Source: CAYRDC01 sp964422925 (lineage in GTDB: Bacteria > Bacteroidota > Bacteroidia > Chitinophagales > S012-47). Taken from it: a stretch of DNA of 64,000 nucleotides. Position 1 is the stretch's first letter. Each line of letters begins with the position of its first letter. Where the stretch lies: the NCBI GenBank assembly GCA_964422925.1, contig CAYRDC010000013.1, positions 1 through 64,000 on the forward strand. The letters are read 5' to 3'. This document shows, one piece after another, positions 18,706 to 27,351 of this stretch. The position numbers and the translations under genes are program-made. A model generated the notes under the pieces. That model saw nothing but the letters and a program-made list of their open reading frames with translations, made no database searches and was not told the origin of the DNA.

Positions 18706-19638
18706 ATGCCCCTCGCAAAGGCTGCCATCCTGGATCTCGGCACCAATACATTCCATTTGCTGCTGGTCAGCTACGGCAAAGCAGGCTTTTCTATCCTGCA
18801 TCGCGAAAAACGCTATGTAAAGCTGGCCCGGGGAAGCGCCCGGTACATCCACCCGGAAGCCATGCAGCGCGCACTCTTTTCCTTGCAGCATTTTCATGAA
18901 ATTATTTCCGGTTACCGGATCCGGAAGGTAATCCCGGTAGCCACACAGGGATTCCGGCAATCGTCCAACGCGGAGGAGCTGGCCGATACCATTTACCAGC
19001 GCTTTCAATGGAAAGTAAGGGTCGTAAGCGGGGCAGAGGAGGCTGAACTGATCCTGGACGGTATCCGCCAGGCCCTTCCGCCCGGAAAAGAACCCCTGCT
19101 GGTGCTGGACATAGGAGGTGCGAGCGTGGAGTGCATTGCGGTGGAGGAAGATGCGGTCCTGTTCAGGAAAAGCTTTCCGGCAGGCGCGGCCAATTTACTG
19201 TCCCGTTTTGGGCCGGCCGAAGGCCTCACCCCTGACAGCCGGAGCGAATTGCGCCATTACCTGGACGAAACATTTGCACCTCTCTGGCTGGCTGTTTCCA
19301 ATAAGTCCATCCGGCTTGTGGGCAGCTCCGGAACCTTCGACAGCCTGGTAGACATGCTGCATTACCCCCGGAAAAAAGAAGCGGTTTATGCCCAAAAACC
19401 ATACTGTTCGCTGGATGCGGCTGCCATACACGAGCTTGGCAGGAAACTGTCGGCCTGCAGTGAAGCGGAACGGAAACATTTTCCCGGCCTCGAACCGGAA
19501 CGTGTGGAAATGATCCCCTACGCGATGGAAATTCTCGGGTCAGTCATGGAGCACCTGAATATTCAATCGGTCACGGCCAGCGACTACGCGCTGAAAGAAG
19601 GGGTAGCCTGGCGCCTTTCGCAGGGCATAGCTATTTAG
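18706..19638 (+). CDS. Ppx/GppA-family phosphatase
   Basis: Actin-fold phosphohydrolase acting on inorganic polyphosphate and/or pppGpp. At 310 aa it is the short form with only the two ASKHA lobes and no C-terminal HD domain. The N-terminal DLGTNTFHLLLV, GAEEAELILDGI, the phosphate-binding DIGGASVECIAV and GSSGTFDSLVDM motifs are present. Which substrate is preferred cannot be read from sequence. It starts 18 bp after dnaJ and ends in an 8-bp convergent overlap with galE. Confidence 0.9.
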   Translation: MPLAKAAILDLGTNTFHLLLVSYGKAGFSILHREKRYVKLARGSARYIHPEAMQRALFSLQHFHEIISGYRIRKVIPVATQGFRQSSNAEELADTIYQRFQWKVRVVSGAEEAELILDGIRQALPPGKEPLLVLDIGGASVECIAVEEDAVLFRKSFPAGAANLLSRFGPAEGLTPDSRSELRHYLDETFAPLWLAVSNKSIRLVGSSGTFDSLVDMLHYPRKKEAVYAQKPYCSLDAAAIHELGRKLSACSEAERKHFPGLEPERVEMIPYAMEILGSVMEHLNIQSVTASDYALKEGVAWRLSQGIAI

Positions 19639-20662
19639 GAATACCCTGATCGCGCAGGTATAATTCCCATTTCCAGGCGGAAGACATCATGTCCTGCAAT
19701 GAGTATTGCGGTTCCCAGCCCAGCTGGCGGGTAGCCTTGCTGCGTTCCGCGTAAATCGCCACGACATCCCCCGGCCGCCTGGGGCCTATGCGGTAATTGA
19801 GTTTTACCCCGGTAGCCTCTTCAAAGGCCCGGATCGCTTCGAGCACCGTCACGCCCTGCCCGGTGCCCAGGTTAAACACCTCGCAGATAGCTCCTGAAGA
19901 ATCCTTTTGTAAGTATTCAAACGCGAGGGTATGCGCATGGGCAATATCCATCACATGGATGTAATCCCGGATGCAGGAACCGTCCCTTGTGGGATAATCC
20001 CCGCCATGCACGAACATTTCCTTCCGTTTCCCGATAGCGGTTTCCGTGATGACGGGCACCAAGTTTTCCGGCTTCTCCAAAGGTACCTGCCCGAGCAGCC
20101 CGCCCGGATGCGCGCCCACCGGGTTAAAATACCGGAGCAATATAAAACGTCCCGGATATACCTTTGAGAAATCCCGGATCATTTCCTCATTCATCTGTTT
20201 GGTGCGCGCGTAAGGCGATTCGGCCGGCTTCCAGGGGGTATCTTCCGTAACCGGCAACCGGTCCGGGTTGCCATATACAGAACAGGAAGAGCTGAACACG
20301 AGGCTGGGAATACGGTGGCGTTCCATATTTTCCAGCACATTGAGCAGGCTGTTCAGGTTATTGTAAAAATACTGCAGCGGCTGCTGCACGGATTCCGGAA
20401 CAATCTTATAGGCGGCAAAGTGGATGATCCCATCCACGGGGCCGATATCCCGGAAAGCCCGGATGGTGGCTTTCCGATCGCACAGGTTTACGCGGTAATT
20501 TTTCACGGTAATGCCCGTGATGCGGGCTGCGTTGTCCAGTATGGCTTCTGTGGAGCGGCTGTTGTCGTCAATCGAAACCACCTCATACCCGTGCTCAATC
20601 AGGTCGACCAGGGTATGCACCCCAATGTATCCGCAACCGCCAGTTACCAGTATCCTTGGCAT
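19631..20662 (-). CDS. galE: galE, UDP-glucose 4-epimerase
   Basis: Extended short-chain dehydrogenase interconverting UDP-glucose and UDP-galactose. At 343 aa it has an N-terminal NAD-binding GGCGYIGVHT, the SSSCSVYG strand, the catalytic YARTK (Tyr-x-x-x-Lys) and the GalE-type GTGQGVTVLE stretch. It is the last gene of a minus-strand unit; its ATG shares one base with the stop of the upstream epimerase gene (TAATG). It supplies UDP-galactose for surface glycans, consistent with rmlA upstream. Confidence 0.95.
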   Translation of the reverse strand: MPRILVTGGCGYIGVHTLVDLIEHGYEVVSIDDNSRSTEAILDNAARITGITVKNYRVNLCDRKATIRAFRDIGPVDGIIHFAAYKIVPESVQQPLQYFYNNLNSLLNVLENMERHRIPSLVFSSSCSVYGNPDRLPVTEDTPWKPAESPYARTKQMNEEMIRDFSKVYPGRFILLRYFNPVGAHPGGLLGQVPLEKPENLVPVITETAIGKRKEMFVHGGDYPTRDGSCIRDYIHVMDIAHAHTLAFEYLQKDSSGAICEVFNLGTGQGVTVLEAIRAFEEATGVKLNYRIGPRRPGDVVAIYAERSKATRQLGWEPQYSLQDMMSSAWKWELYLRDQGIPK

Positions 20663-21603
20663 TAATCCTTGAATTTTCCGGAATCAATCAATCGTTGAAT
20701 CCCTTCTTCCAGCGAAACCAGGGGCCGGTTCAGAATCCTGCGCATTTTTGAAATATCCGGAAGCCTCCGTTTCATATCCCCTTCTTTCAAAGGCGGCAGG
20801 TGAACAATCCCCCCGCTGGAACCGGTGATTTTCAGAACCAAACGGGCCAGGTCAATGATGGGTGTTTCCACATCGCTTCCTATATTGACCACATCGTTGA
20901 TATACAGGTCTTCCTCCATGATCCGTATGGTAGCATCCAGGTTGTCGTCTATATAGCAAAAAGTACGGGTTTGCGAACCGTCCCCGTAAACGGTTATATC
21001 CTCATTGTGCAAAGCAGCTCTCAGAAACCGGGACATGACGAAATCTGTACTTTGCCGGGGGCCGTAGGTGTTGAAGAAGCGGAAAATGGTATAGTTCAAG
21101 CCGAATTCATCATGATAAGAGCGGCAAAAGGCTTCGCCCACATTTTTCACCACGGCATAGGGCAGCCGGGAATTCAGCGGGGTGGTGACTTCATTCTGGG
21201 GCAATTCCACCGGTTCACCATACACCTCGGAAGAGGAGGAAAAAAAGACCCGTTTTACCCCGGTACTTTTGGATAACTCCAGGATATTGCGAATGCCTTC
21301 TATATCGCGCAATACGCTTACCGGGTTGTTCAGCGTGCGCTGCACGCCAACCACCGCGGCATAATGAAACACGTAATCGAACGCGAAAGAGGTTATTACC
21401 GGCAATATTTCCTCATAACGGTTTACATCGCATTTAATAAACCGGCCATTCCTATTTTTGAATTCAGGAATATTTGCCAGTTTGCCGGTTGACAGGTTAT
21501 CGACCACAATCACATAGTTGCCTTCATCCCGGACCAGGCGTTCGGCCAGGCTGCTGGCAATGAATCCGGCTCCCCCGGTAATCAGTATTTTTCTTTTTTC
21601 CAC
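20662..21603 (-). CDS. NAD-dependent nucleotide-sugar epimerase/decarboxylase
   Basis: Extended SDR enzyme, 313 aa. The Rossmann motif GGAGFIAS is at residues 10-17, the SSSSEVYGE strand lies near 120, and the catalytic Tyr/Lys pair is YAVVK. RFFNTYGPRQ and the GDGSQTRTFCYIDD segment place it close to UDP-glucuronate decarboxylases and UDP-GlcNAc/UDP-glucuronate 4-epimerases. Which reaction it performs is not certain. It sits between rmlA (7-bp gap) and galE (1-bp overlap), so it is part of a nucleotide-sugar unit for surface polysaccharide. Confidence 0.85.
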   Translation of the reverse strand: MEKRKILITGGAGFIASSLAERLVRDEGNYVIVVDNLSTGKLANIPEFKNRNGRFIKCDVNRYEEILPVITSFAFDYVFHYAAVVGVQRTLNNPVSVLRDIEGIRNILELSKSTGVKRVFFSSSSEVYGEPVELPQNEVTTPLNSRLPYAVVKNVGEAFCRSYHDEFGLNYTIFRFFNTYGPRQSTDFVMSRFLRAALHNEDITVYGDGSQTRTFCYIDDNLDATIRIMEEDLYINDVVNIGSDVETPIIDLARLVLKITGSSGGIVHLPPLKEGDMKRRLPDISKMRRILNRPLVSLEEGIQRLIDSGKFKD

Positions 21604-21610
21604 GGTATGT

Positions 21611-22471
21611 TTATTGTATCAAGCTTAGTAAATATTTACCGTAACCACTGTTCATCAGGGGCTCAGCCAGTTTTTTCAATTGTTCTTCGTCAATAAAACC
21701 CTGCCGGTAGGCTTCTTCCTCTATACAGCCGATTTTCAGACCCTGCCGGGCCTCGATCACCTGCACGTAATGGCTGGCCTGCATCAGTGATTCAAAGGTT
21801 CCGGTGTCGAGCCAGGCCGTCCCTCTTTCGAGCCTGGCTACCTTCAGCTTTCCCATTTCCAGGTAGGCCTTGTTTACATCGGTTATTTCATATTCTCCCC
21901 GGGCGCTGGGTTCCAGATTAGCCGCTATCTCCACTACCTGGTTGTCATACAGGTACAGACCCGGTACGGCCCAATTGGACCGTGGGTCAGCCGGTTTTTC
22001 CTCGATGGTAACTGCCATATTATTTTCGTCAAACTCAACGACTCCATAGCGATGCGGATCTGAAACCTGGTAGGCAAAAATGACCGCTCCATCCGGATCG
22101 TTATTCCGGCTCAGGATGGAACCTATGCCACCGCCTGAAAAGATGTTATCGCCCAGGATGAGGGCCACCTTGTCGGATCCGATATGCTCCCTGCCAATAA
22201 TAAAAGCCTGCGCCAGACCTTTGGGCTCTTCCTGGATAACATAGCTGAACCGGCATCCCAGCTGGCTCCCGTCTCCCAACAACTGTTCGAACATGGGCAA
22301 ATCCCGTGGCGTGGAAATGATAAGAATATCCCGGATACCTGCTTTCATAAGAATTGATAACGGGTAATAAATCATGGGCTTATCGTACACCGGCATAATT
22401 TGCTTGCTGATCGCAAGGGTTAACGGGAAAAGACGGGTTCCGGAACCGCCTGCCAGGATGATACCTTTCAT
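21611..22471 (-). CDS. rfbA: rmlA/rfbA, glucose-1-phosphate thymidylyltransferase
   Basis: Makes dTDP-glucose from glucose 1-phosphate and dTTP, the entry point to dTDP-rhamnose and related sugars. At 286 aa it has the nucleotidyltransferase signature GGSGTRLFPLT, then KQIMPVYDKPMIYYPLS, EEPKGLAQAF, LGDNIF and GTAWLDTGT. rmlB, rmlC and rmlD are absent from this window, so the rest of the pathway must be encoded elsewhere or the product feeds another dTDP-sugar. A degenerate -7 (minus strand TAATTTTA at 22489-22496) lies just upstream. Confidence 0.95.
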   Translation of the reverse strand: MKGIILAGGSGTRLFPLTLAISKQIMPVYDKPMIYYPLSILMKAGIRDILIISTPRDLPMFEQLLGDGSQLGCRFSYVIQEEPKGLAQAFIIGREHIGSDKVALILGDNIFSGGGIGSILSRNNDPDGAVIFAYQVSDPHRYGVVEFDENNMAVTIEEKPADPRSNWAVPGLYLYDNQVVEIAANLEPSARGEYEITDVNKAYLEMGKLKVARLERGTAWLDTGTFESLMQASHYVQVIEARQGLKIGCIEEEAYRQGFIDEEQLKKLAEPLMNSGYGKYLLSLIQ

Positions 22472-22537
22472 TGCATATAATTTTCCAGTAAAATTAAAAG
22501 AATTGTACGGCCTGACGAATCCACCTTATGCCATGGG

Positions 22538-24763
22538 CTATATTATCTCCTTTTCGGCCCGGGCATTTACAAACAAAACATTGCCGAGCTGGTCGTAGCC
22601 GGCAAAGAGGGTCTCGCCCTGCCGGAGTAACAATTCAATACGAAAACCAACAATCGTAAGGTCGGCATCCACACTGCGCTTATTGATCAGGGTTTTGATG
22701 TCTTCATCCGGCTGCCGGGGTATGGCTTCCACATTCATGGGTGATATGGGCAGCCGGCCATCTCGGATCAGCTGCAGCAGGTGGGATTTTTCTTTTTCCA
22801 GCCGGTTTTCCGGGTACACCGCGAAAATCTTTATATCTCCATGCCGCCAGTCGGGATGCCCCAGGATGATATAGCCCAGCAGGATCATCAGATTGGCGTT
22901 TTCATAATCGTTGGAAGTAATCCAGATGTGCATTTCACTACGATATCCAAAACCTTTTTCGGTGGAGCCCAGGATACAAACATCGAAACCCGCGGCACTG
23001 ACCAGATTGAGGTTGTCGATAATGCTCCGCAAACCGGAAGGTTCCCTGCGCAGGTATTCAAACATGAACATATTGTTTTCCTTGCCTGAAACACCTGGCA
23101 ACTGGGCTACCTGCGCGATGGCCGAGGTAAAGGACGGGCTTACGATGGTATCAATATAAACGTTGGACCGGCTGTTTTCCACCAGGTTCAGCAAGCGCTG
23201 CTTGAGTCGTATCGATTCTTCACGGGATGCCTTGCTAAGATATCCTTTAATGGCATGGATATAGGTTCCGAATCCATAGCGGTGCGCCAGCCATTTCAGT
23301 AATTCAAAAGCATCCAGCCTTTTGAATGTATCGCTGGAAATGCAGACTACGGAGGGGCGCCAGCTTTCGTCTTTCCGTTCCCGGTCAGTTTTTTGCAGAA
23401 AGACCTGCAATTGCCGGCTGAGCTGAAAAATAACCCCACGGAAAATATTGGACAAACCGGGTGTGTCGGTATTGAAATAATTGACCAGGAAATAAAAGCC
23501 TACCATCAGCACAATGGCCGCGATGGCATAGGTCGGGTCCATTTTAAACATCAGCCAAAAGCAAAGAACCGCCCCGACAAAAGAGAAATACCATTTTGAC
23601 CGGAAAGTAGGCCGGTAAGCCGGATCAGCCGCGAAATGCTCGAGAAAAGATATCAGGCAGATGGCACCATAGGTAAGGACAAAAAACATGGAAATGATCC
23701 GGGCTACCGAATCAATATCGCCCACTGCCACAAAGAAAAAGGCAATGGCACAGGTAACCATACCGGCTATAAAGGGTTCGTTGTCATGCGCGCGGGTTTT
23801 TCTCAAATTCTCGTTGATTGCTTCCACCGGGAAGACCCGGTCGGCCCCGAGGGCCTGGAGTGTCCGCGGGGCGATCATAACCGAGCCCAGGGCAGATGAC
23901 AAAGCCGCACAGGCAAGGCCGATGGGAATAACCGGGCCCCAGACAGCAATGCGGCTCATAATCAACTGATCGCTTACCAGGCTTTCCGGTGAAGCTGATA
24001 CAGCCAGTTTGTAGGCAACCAATATATAAACCACCATGCCTGCCAGGGTAGCCGAAATGGTACCTACCGGGATGCTTTTCTTGGGGTCGCGCAAATCACC
24101 GGAAAGCCCAAGGCCGGCCGCTATCCCGGTAAAAGCCGGGAAAATGATGGTAAAGACATAAAAGAAATTATCCGGGTTTTCGATATGGTCAATCAGTTTA
24201 TTGGTTACGGAAGCATAGCTGGAATGTCCCATAAAAAACAACAGGAGTGAAAAAAACAAAATGGCCACTACGAGATACAGGGTTTTCACCCCGATATGGG
24301 CTCCTTTGGTCAGCATCAGGAGGGTAAGCAAACCCATTAAGGGAAGGCTAATAAAGCGCTTATTCGGGATAAAGATGCCGTGTTGTTCATGCAGCCATTG
24401 CAGCACCGGCTGAAACGCTTCAGCGAGGGCGATCACATAAAAGGCAACGCTGATAGCCTGGGCCAGGAACAGCGCAATGCCGATGGCAGCTCCTACGTTC
24501 AGTCCAAAAGACCGGCTGATGATGTAATAAGCCCCGCCTCCCTCCACCCGCTGGTTAGTGGCAATTTCAGCCACCGCAAATGCTGTGGCAATCGTAACGA
24601 TATGCCCCAACAGGATAATGGCTATCGTGCTCCAGAAACCGAGATGACCTACAGCATACCCCATCCGCAGGAAAAGGATAGCGCCCAGGATGGTGCTTAT
24701 GGTGGCCATAAACACCGGGCCGGTGCCAAATCCCTGCTTCCTTACATCATACAAACTGTCCAT
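22538..24763 (-). CDS. APC/cation-chloride cotransporter-like membrane transporter
   Basis: Large transporter, 741 aa, of the amino acid-polyamine-organocation superfamily. About 12 membrane helices occupy residues 15-440, beginning with the conserved unwound-helix region (ATISTILGAILFLRMGYAVG) and GGAYYIISRSFG. A soluble domain of about 280 residues follows and resembles the SLC12 cation-chloride cotransporter C-terminus (RLKQRLLNLVENSRSN, ILLGYIILGHPDWRHG, KIFAVYP). The overall layout therefore favours a bacterial SLC12-like protein over a plain amino-acid permease, but the substrate is unknown. It lies 54 bp downstream of the VIT gene in the same direction. Confidence 0.8.
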   Translation of the reverse strand: MDSLYDVRKQGFGTGPVFMATISTILGAILFLRMGYAVGHLGFWSTIAIILLGHIVTIATAFAVAEIATNQRVEGGGAYYIISRSFGLNVGAAIGIALFLAQAISVAFYVIALAEAFQPVLQWLHEQHGIFIPNKRFISLPLMGLLTLLMLTKGAHIGVKTLYLVVAILFFSLLLFFMGHSSYASVTNKLIDHIENPDNFFYVFTIIFPAFTGIAAGLGLSGDLRDPKKSIPVGTISATLAGMVVYILVAYKLAVSASPESLVSDQLIMSRIAVWGPVIPIGLACAALSSALGSVMIAPRTLQALGADRVFPVEAINENLRKTRAHDNEPFIAGMVTCAIAFFFVAVGDIDSVARIISMFFVLTYGAICLISFLEHFAADPAYRPTFRSKWYFSFVGAVLCFWLMFKMDPTYAIAAIVLMVGFYFLVNYFNTDTPGLSNIFRGVIFQLSRQLQVFLQKTDRERKDESWRPSVVCISSDTFKRLDAFELLKWLAHRYGFGTYIHAIKGYLSKASREESIRLKQRLLNLVENSRSNVYIDTIVSPSFTSAIAQVAQLPGVSGKENNMFMFEYLRREPSGLRSIIDNLNLVSAAGFDVCILGSTEKGFGYRSEMHIWITSNDYENANLMILLGYIILGHPDWRHGDIKIFAVYPENRLEKEKSHLLQLIRDGRLPISPMNVEAIPRQPDEDIKTLINKRSVDADLTIVGFRIELLLRQGETLFAGYDQLGNVLFVNARAEKEII

Positions 24764-24817
24764 CCGCAGGAGATGAAATTAAGGTTCAGATAGCAGATTT
24801 TCGAGTGAATTCAAATT

Positions 24818-25573
24818 TCAGGCAAGAATTTTTTCCAGCACATCCCCTACCATATAGGATAAAATGGCTGCCAGGCCGCCCAGTAACAAGGTTTCCAGGA
24901 TACTTTTCAGCTTGGGCGTATCATTCACATAGCTTTTCAGGAAGCCAATCAGGATAAAGGCCAGGGAAGTGAATAAACAGCTTAAAGGAAACAGGAGGCT
25001 CTGCTGGATATTGCCAATATAATGGACGACATAGGTGATAAGCGGGATGAAACCCACCAGGACGAATGACCCGAAAGTAACCGAGGCGGTTTGCAACGGG
25101 CTTTGAGCCGGGTAAGCCATTTCCAGTTCTTCCTTCATCATCACATCCACCCAGCGGTTTTTATCAGCAGTGATAACTTCCACTATCTGGTCAAGCAACT
25201 CTCCGCTGAATCCCTTGGCTTCATAGATTTCCCGGATTTCCTCTTTTTCCTTATCCGGCAGATTATCTACCTCCCAATATTCTATTTTCTTATGCTTGCG
25301 GTAATTGTCTATTTCGGATTTGGCCGATAAATAATTCCCCACTGACATGGAGAACCCATCGGCTATAAGGTTGGCAAAGCCCAGGATCAGCACGATATTC
25401 GTACTTAATTCAGCGCCTGCGGCTCCGGCCACTACGGCAAAGGTGGTTACACTGCCGTCTATACCGCCATATACAAATTCAGCCAGGTATTTTTTCAGCC
25501 GGCCGATTCCGGAGGATACACCATGAATCCGGTCTTCATCCAGAATATGCGGATTGTTGTCCGGTTTAGGCAT
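24818..25573 (-). CDS. VIT/CCC1-family divalent metal transporter-like protein
   Basis: 251 aa membrane protein related to vacuolar iron transporters (DUF125). The first helices carry the family signature FVYGGIDGSVTTFAVVAGAAGA and GFANLIADGFSMSVGNYLSAKSE. A cytosolic Glu-rich helical segment (about residues 85-155, ending at EELEMA) matches the metal-binding insert, and three more hydrophobic helices follow. It probably exports or buffers Fe(II)/Mn(II). It starts 1 bp after the universal stress protein stop, so the two are tightly co-translated. Confidence 0.85.
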   Translation of the reverse strand: MPKPDNNPHILDEDRIHGVSSGIGRLKKYLAEFVYGGIDGSVTTFAVVAGAAGAELSTNIVLILGFANLIADGFSMSVGNYLSAKSEIDNYRKHKKIEYWEVDNLPDKEKEEIREIYEAKGFSGELLDQIVEVITADKNRWVDVMMKEELEMAYPAQSPLQTASVTFGSFVLVGFIPLITYVVHYIGNIQQSLLFPLSCLFTSLAFILIGFLKSYVNDTPKLKSILETLLLGGLAAILSYMVGDVLEKILA

Positions 25574-25574
25574 A

Positions 25575-26495
25575 TTAAACTTCCATTAAAGCATCGATCA
25601 AGCCCATATACTCATCTTTCCGTTTCAGAATCATAATCGGGAAAGTGGTATTCCTCCGGATGAGGCTCTCGGTAACACTGCCCAGCAACAGCACGCTGAT
25701 GGCGCTTTGGCCCTTTGCCCCGATCAGGATAATATCGGCTTCCAGTTTGCGGGCTTCTTCCAGTATGGATTTGGAATAATGCTGGTCGTCCCGGATCCGG
25801 AACACCGGGTTTAGTTTCAGGTCACTCAACCCGTTTTTTGTAATGAATTTTTCATATTTCCTTTTGGCATGCCCGAGCATGATTTCCGCGAATTCTTCAT
25901 AGCTTTTCCCGGAGGCATAATAGCCCGTGGGCATCTGGCTGACATGCAGCACAAATAATTCCGCTTCCGGTTTATGTTCCAGCACGTTCCGGGCTTTTTC
26001 GAAAGCGAGCAGGCTGTATTCTGAAAAATCAACAGGGATCAGGATTTTCTCCAACTTATGGGAAGGATGCTGGGGTACAATCAGGACAGCACAATGGGCT
26101 TTGCGCGCTAATTTTTCAGGTACCACTCCGGTGCCGTCTTCATCATCTTTTTTGCCCACCACTAACATATCCATATCCTCATCCCGGATAAGCCGGAGCA
26201 TCTCTTTGACAGTACCGCCCTTCAGCACCCGGGTTTTTACCCGGACCCCCGCGGAATTATCAAAACCTTTCTTTACCGTTTTTTCCAGCAACTCCTTCAC
26301 CGGCTCTTCATAGGATATCCCCAGCCCGTACACCGGGGAATCGGGATCTCTTTCTATGTCAAACTTATACTCCGCATGAACAAACCAAACCTCTTCCACT
26401 TGTAAAGTCCGGGTCAGGTAAGCGGTATATTCCATCAAAATCTGATCGTGGCTGGTAAAATCGAGCCCTACCATTACTTTCTTAATACGATACAT
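25575..26495 (-). CDS. Tandem-domain universal stress protein (UspA family)
   Basis: 306 aa with two Usp domains (about residues 1-145 and 147-295). The second carries an intact ATP-binding motif G-x2-G-x9-G-S (GAKGQSAISVLLLGS). The first has a more degenerate version (VVGKKDDEDGTGVV), so perhaps only one site binds nucleotide. It is the first gene of a minus-strand unit with a VIT metal transporter and an SLC12-like transporter, which points to a regulatory or sensory role in ion homeostasis. That role is inferred from context. Confidence 0.88.
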   Translation of the reverse strand: MYRIKKVMVGLDFTSHDQILMEYTAYLTRTLQVEEVWFVHAEYKFDIERDPDSPVYGLGISYEEPVKELLEKTVKKGFDNSAGVRVKTRVLKGGTVKEMLRLIRDEDMDMLVVGKKDDEDGTGVVPEKLARKAHCAVLIVPQHPSHKLEKILIPVDFSEYSLLAFEKARNVLEHKPEAELFVLHVSQMPTGYYASGKSYEEFAEIMLGHAKRKYEKFITKNGLSDLKLNPVFRIRDDQHYSKSILEEARKLEADIILIGAKGQSAISVLLLGSVTESLIRRNTTFPIMILKRKDEYMGLIDALMEV

Positions 26496-26514
26496 AGCAG
26501 ATAGTTCTTTGGGG

Positions 26515-26545
26515 CAATATTAAATACCCTGACGCTAATAACAAA
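26515..26545 (-). promoter_or_regulatory. Promoter for the usp-VIT-transporter unit
   Basis: On the minus strand TTTG (26542-26545) is followed after 19 bp by TAATATTG (26515-26522), one mismatch from TAnnTTTG. It is 19 bp before the usp ATG. Confidence 0.5.
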
Positions 26546-26637
26546 TGACTGAAGCAAACATACTGTGGGCAAATAGGTCAGGCCGTCAAATAATTTTCCT
26601 GTAAATTCCGCTTAATGATTACATTAATTATGTAGAT

Positions 26638-26645
26638 TAACTTTG
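26638..26645 (+). promoter_or_regulatory. Perfect -7 element for the two-component operon
   Basis: TAACTTTG lies 25 bp before the response-regulator ATG. Just upstream is a small dyad, ACAT-TAATT-ATGT at 26621-26633, in the spacer where a regulator could bind. No TTTG -33 element is seen, which would fit a promoter that needs an activator. Confidence 0.5.
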
Positions 26646-26670
26646 CGTAACACTTTTACTTTGATAAGCA

Positions 26671-27351
26671 ATGGATGAGCAACATAAAATTCTGGTAGTG
26701 GATGATGAGCCTGACATTCTTCAGTTCATTCGTTATAATCTGGAAAAAGAAGGATACCATGTATTTGAGGCTGACAGCGGGGAAAAAGCCCTGGAGCTCG
26801 TGCGCAGCGAAGAGCCCGACCTGATATTGCTGGATATAATGATGCCGGGACTGAATGGCATTGAAACCTGCCGCCTGATCCGCGAAAATGGAACCATACG
26901 CCAACCATTAATCGCATTCTTAAGCGCCCGTGGAGAAGAATTTACCCAGGTTGCCGGGTTCGATGCAGGCGCAGATGATTACATTACCAAGCCGATCAAA
27001 CCGCGTTTGCTGGTCAGCCGCCTGAAAGCCTTGTTGAGGCGCAACCGGAAGACAGAATCAACCCGAACCCTGGAAACCTGCGGATTCTGTATAGACCGGG
27101 ATGCCTATTTAGTACGGAAGGGAGACAATCAATGGCATTTGCCGAGAAAAGAATTTGAATTGTTATACCTGCTTGCCTCGAGGCCCGGCCGCGTATTTAC
27201 GCGGGATGAAATCATGCATCGCGTTTGGGGCGATGAAGTCATCGTAGGCGAACGAACCCTGGATGTGCACATCCGCAGATTGCGGCAAAAACTGGGGAAC
27301 GACCTGATAAAAACCGTGAAAGGAGTGGGTTATAAACTGGAAGCCTCATGA
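26671..27351 (+). CDS. OmpR/PhoB-family response regulator
   Basis: DNA-binding response regulator, 226 aa. The receiver domain has the acidic pair DDEP (residues 11-14), phospho-acceptor Asp55 (LLDIMMPG) and the conserved Lys in DDYITKPIK. A winged-helix Trans_reg_C domain follows (LPRKEFELLYLLA, RTLDVHIRRLRQKL, VKGVGYKLE). It is followed with a 4-bp overlap by its kinase. It resembles PhoB-type regulators of Bacteroidota, but phosphate control is only a guess because no pho genes lie nearby. Confidence 0.92.
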   Translation: MDEQHKILVVDDEPDILQFIRYNLEKEGYHVFEADSGEKALELVRSEEPDLILLDIMMPGLNGIETCRLIRENGTIRQPLIAFLSARGEEFTQVAGFDAGADDYITKPIKPRLLVSRLKALLRRNRKTESTRTLETCGFCIDRDAYLVRKGDNQWHLPRKEFELLYLLASRPGRVFTRDEIMHRVWGDEVIVGERTLDVHIRRLRQKLGNDLIKTVKGVGYKLEAS

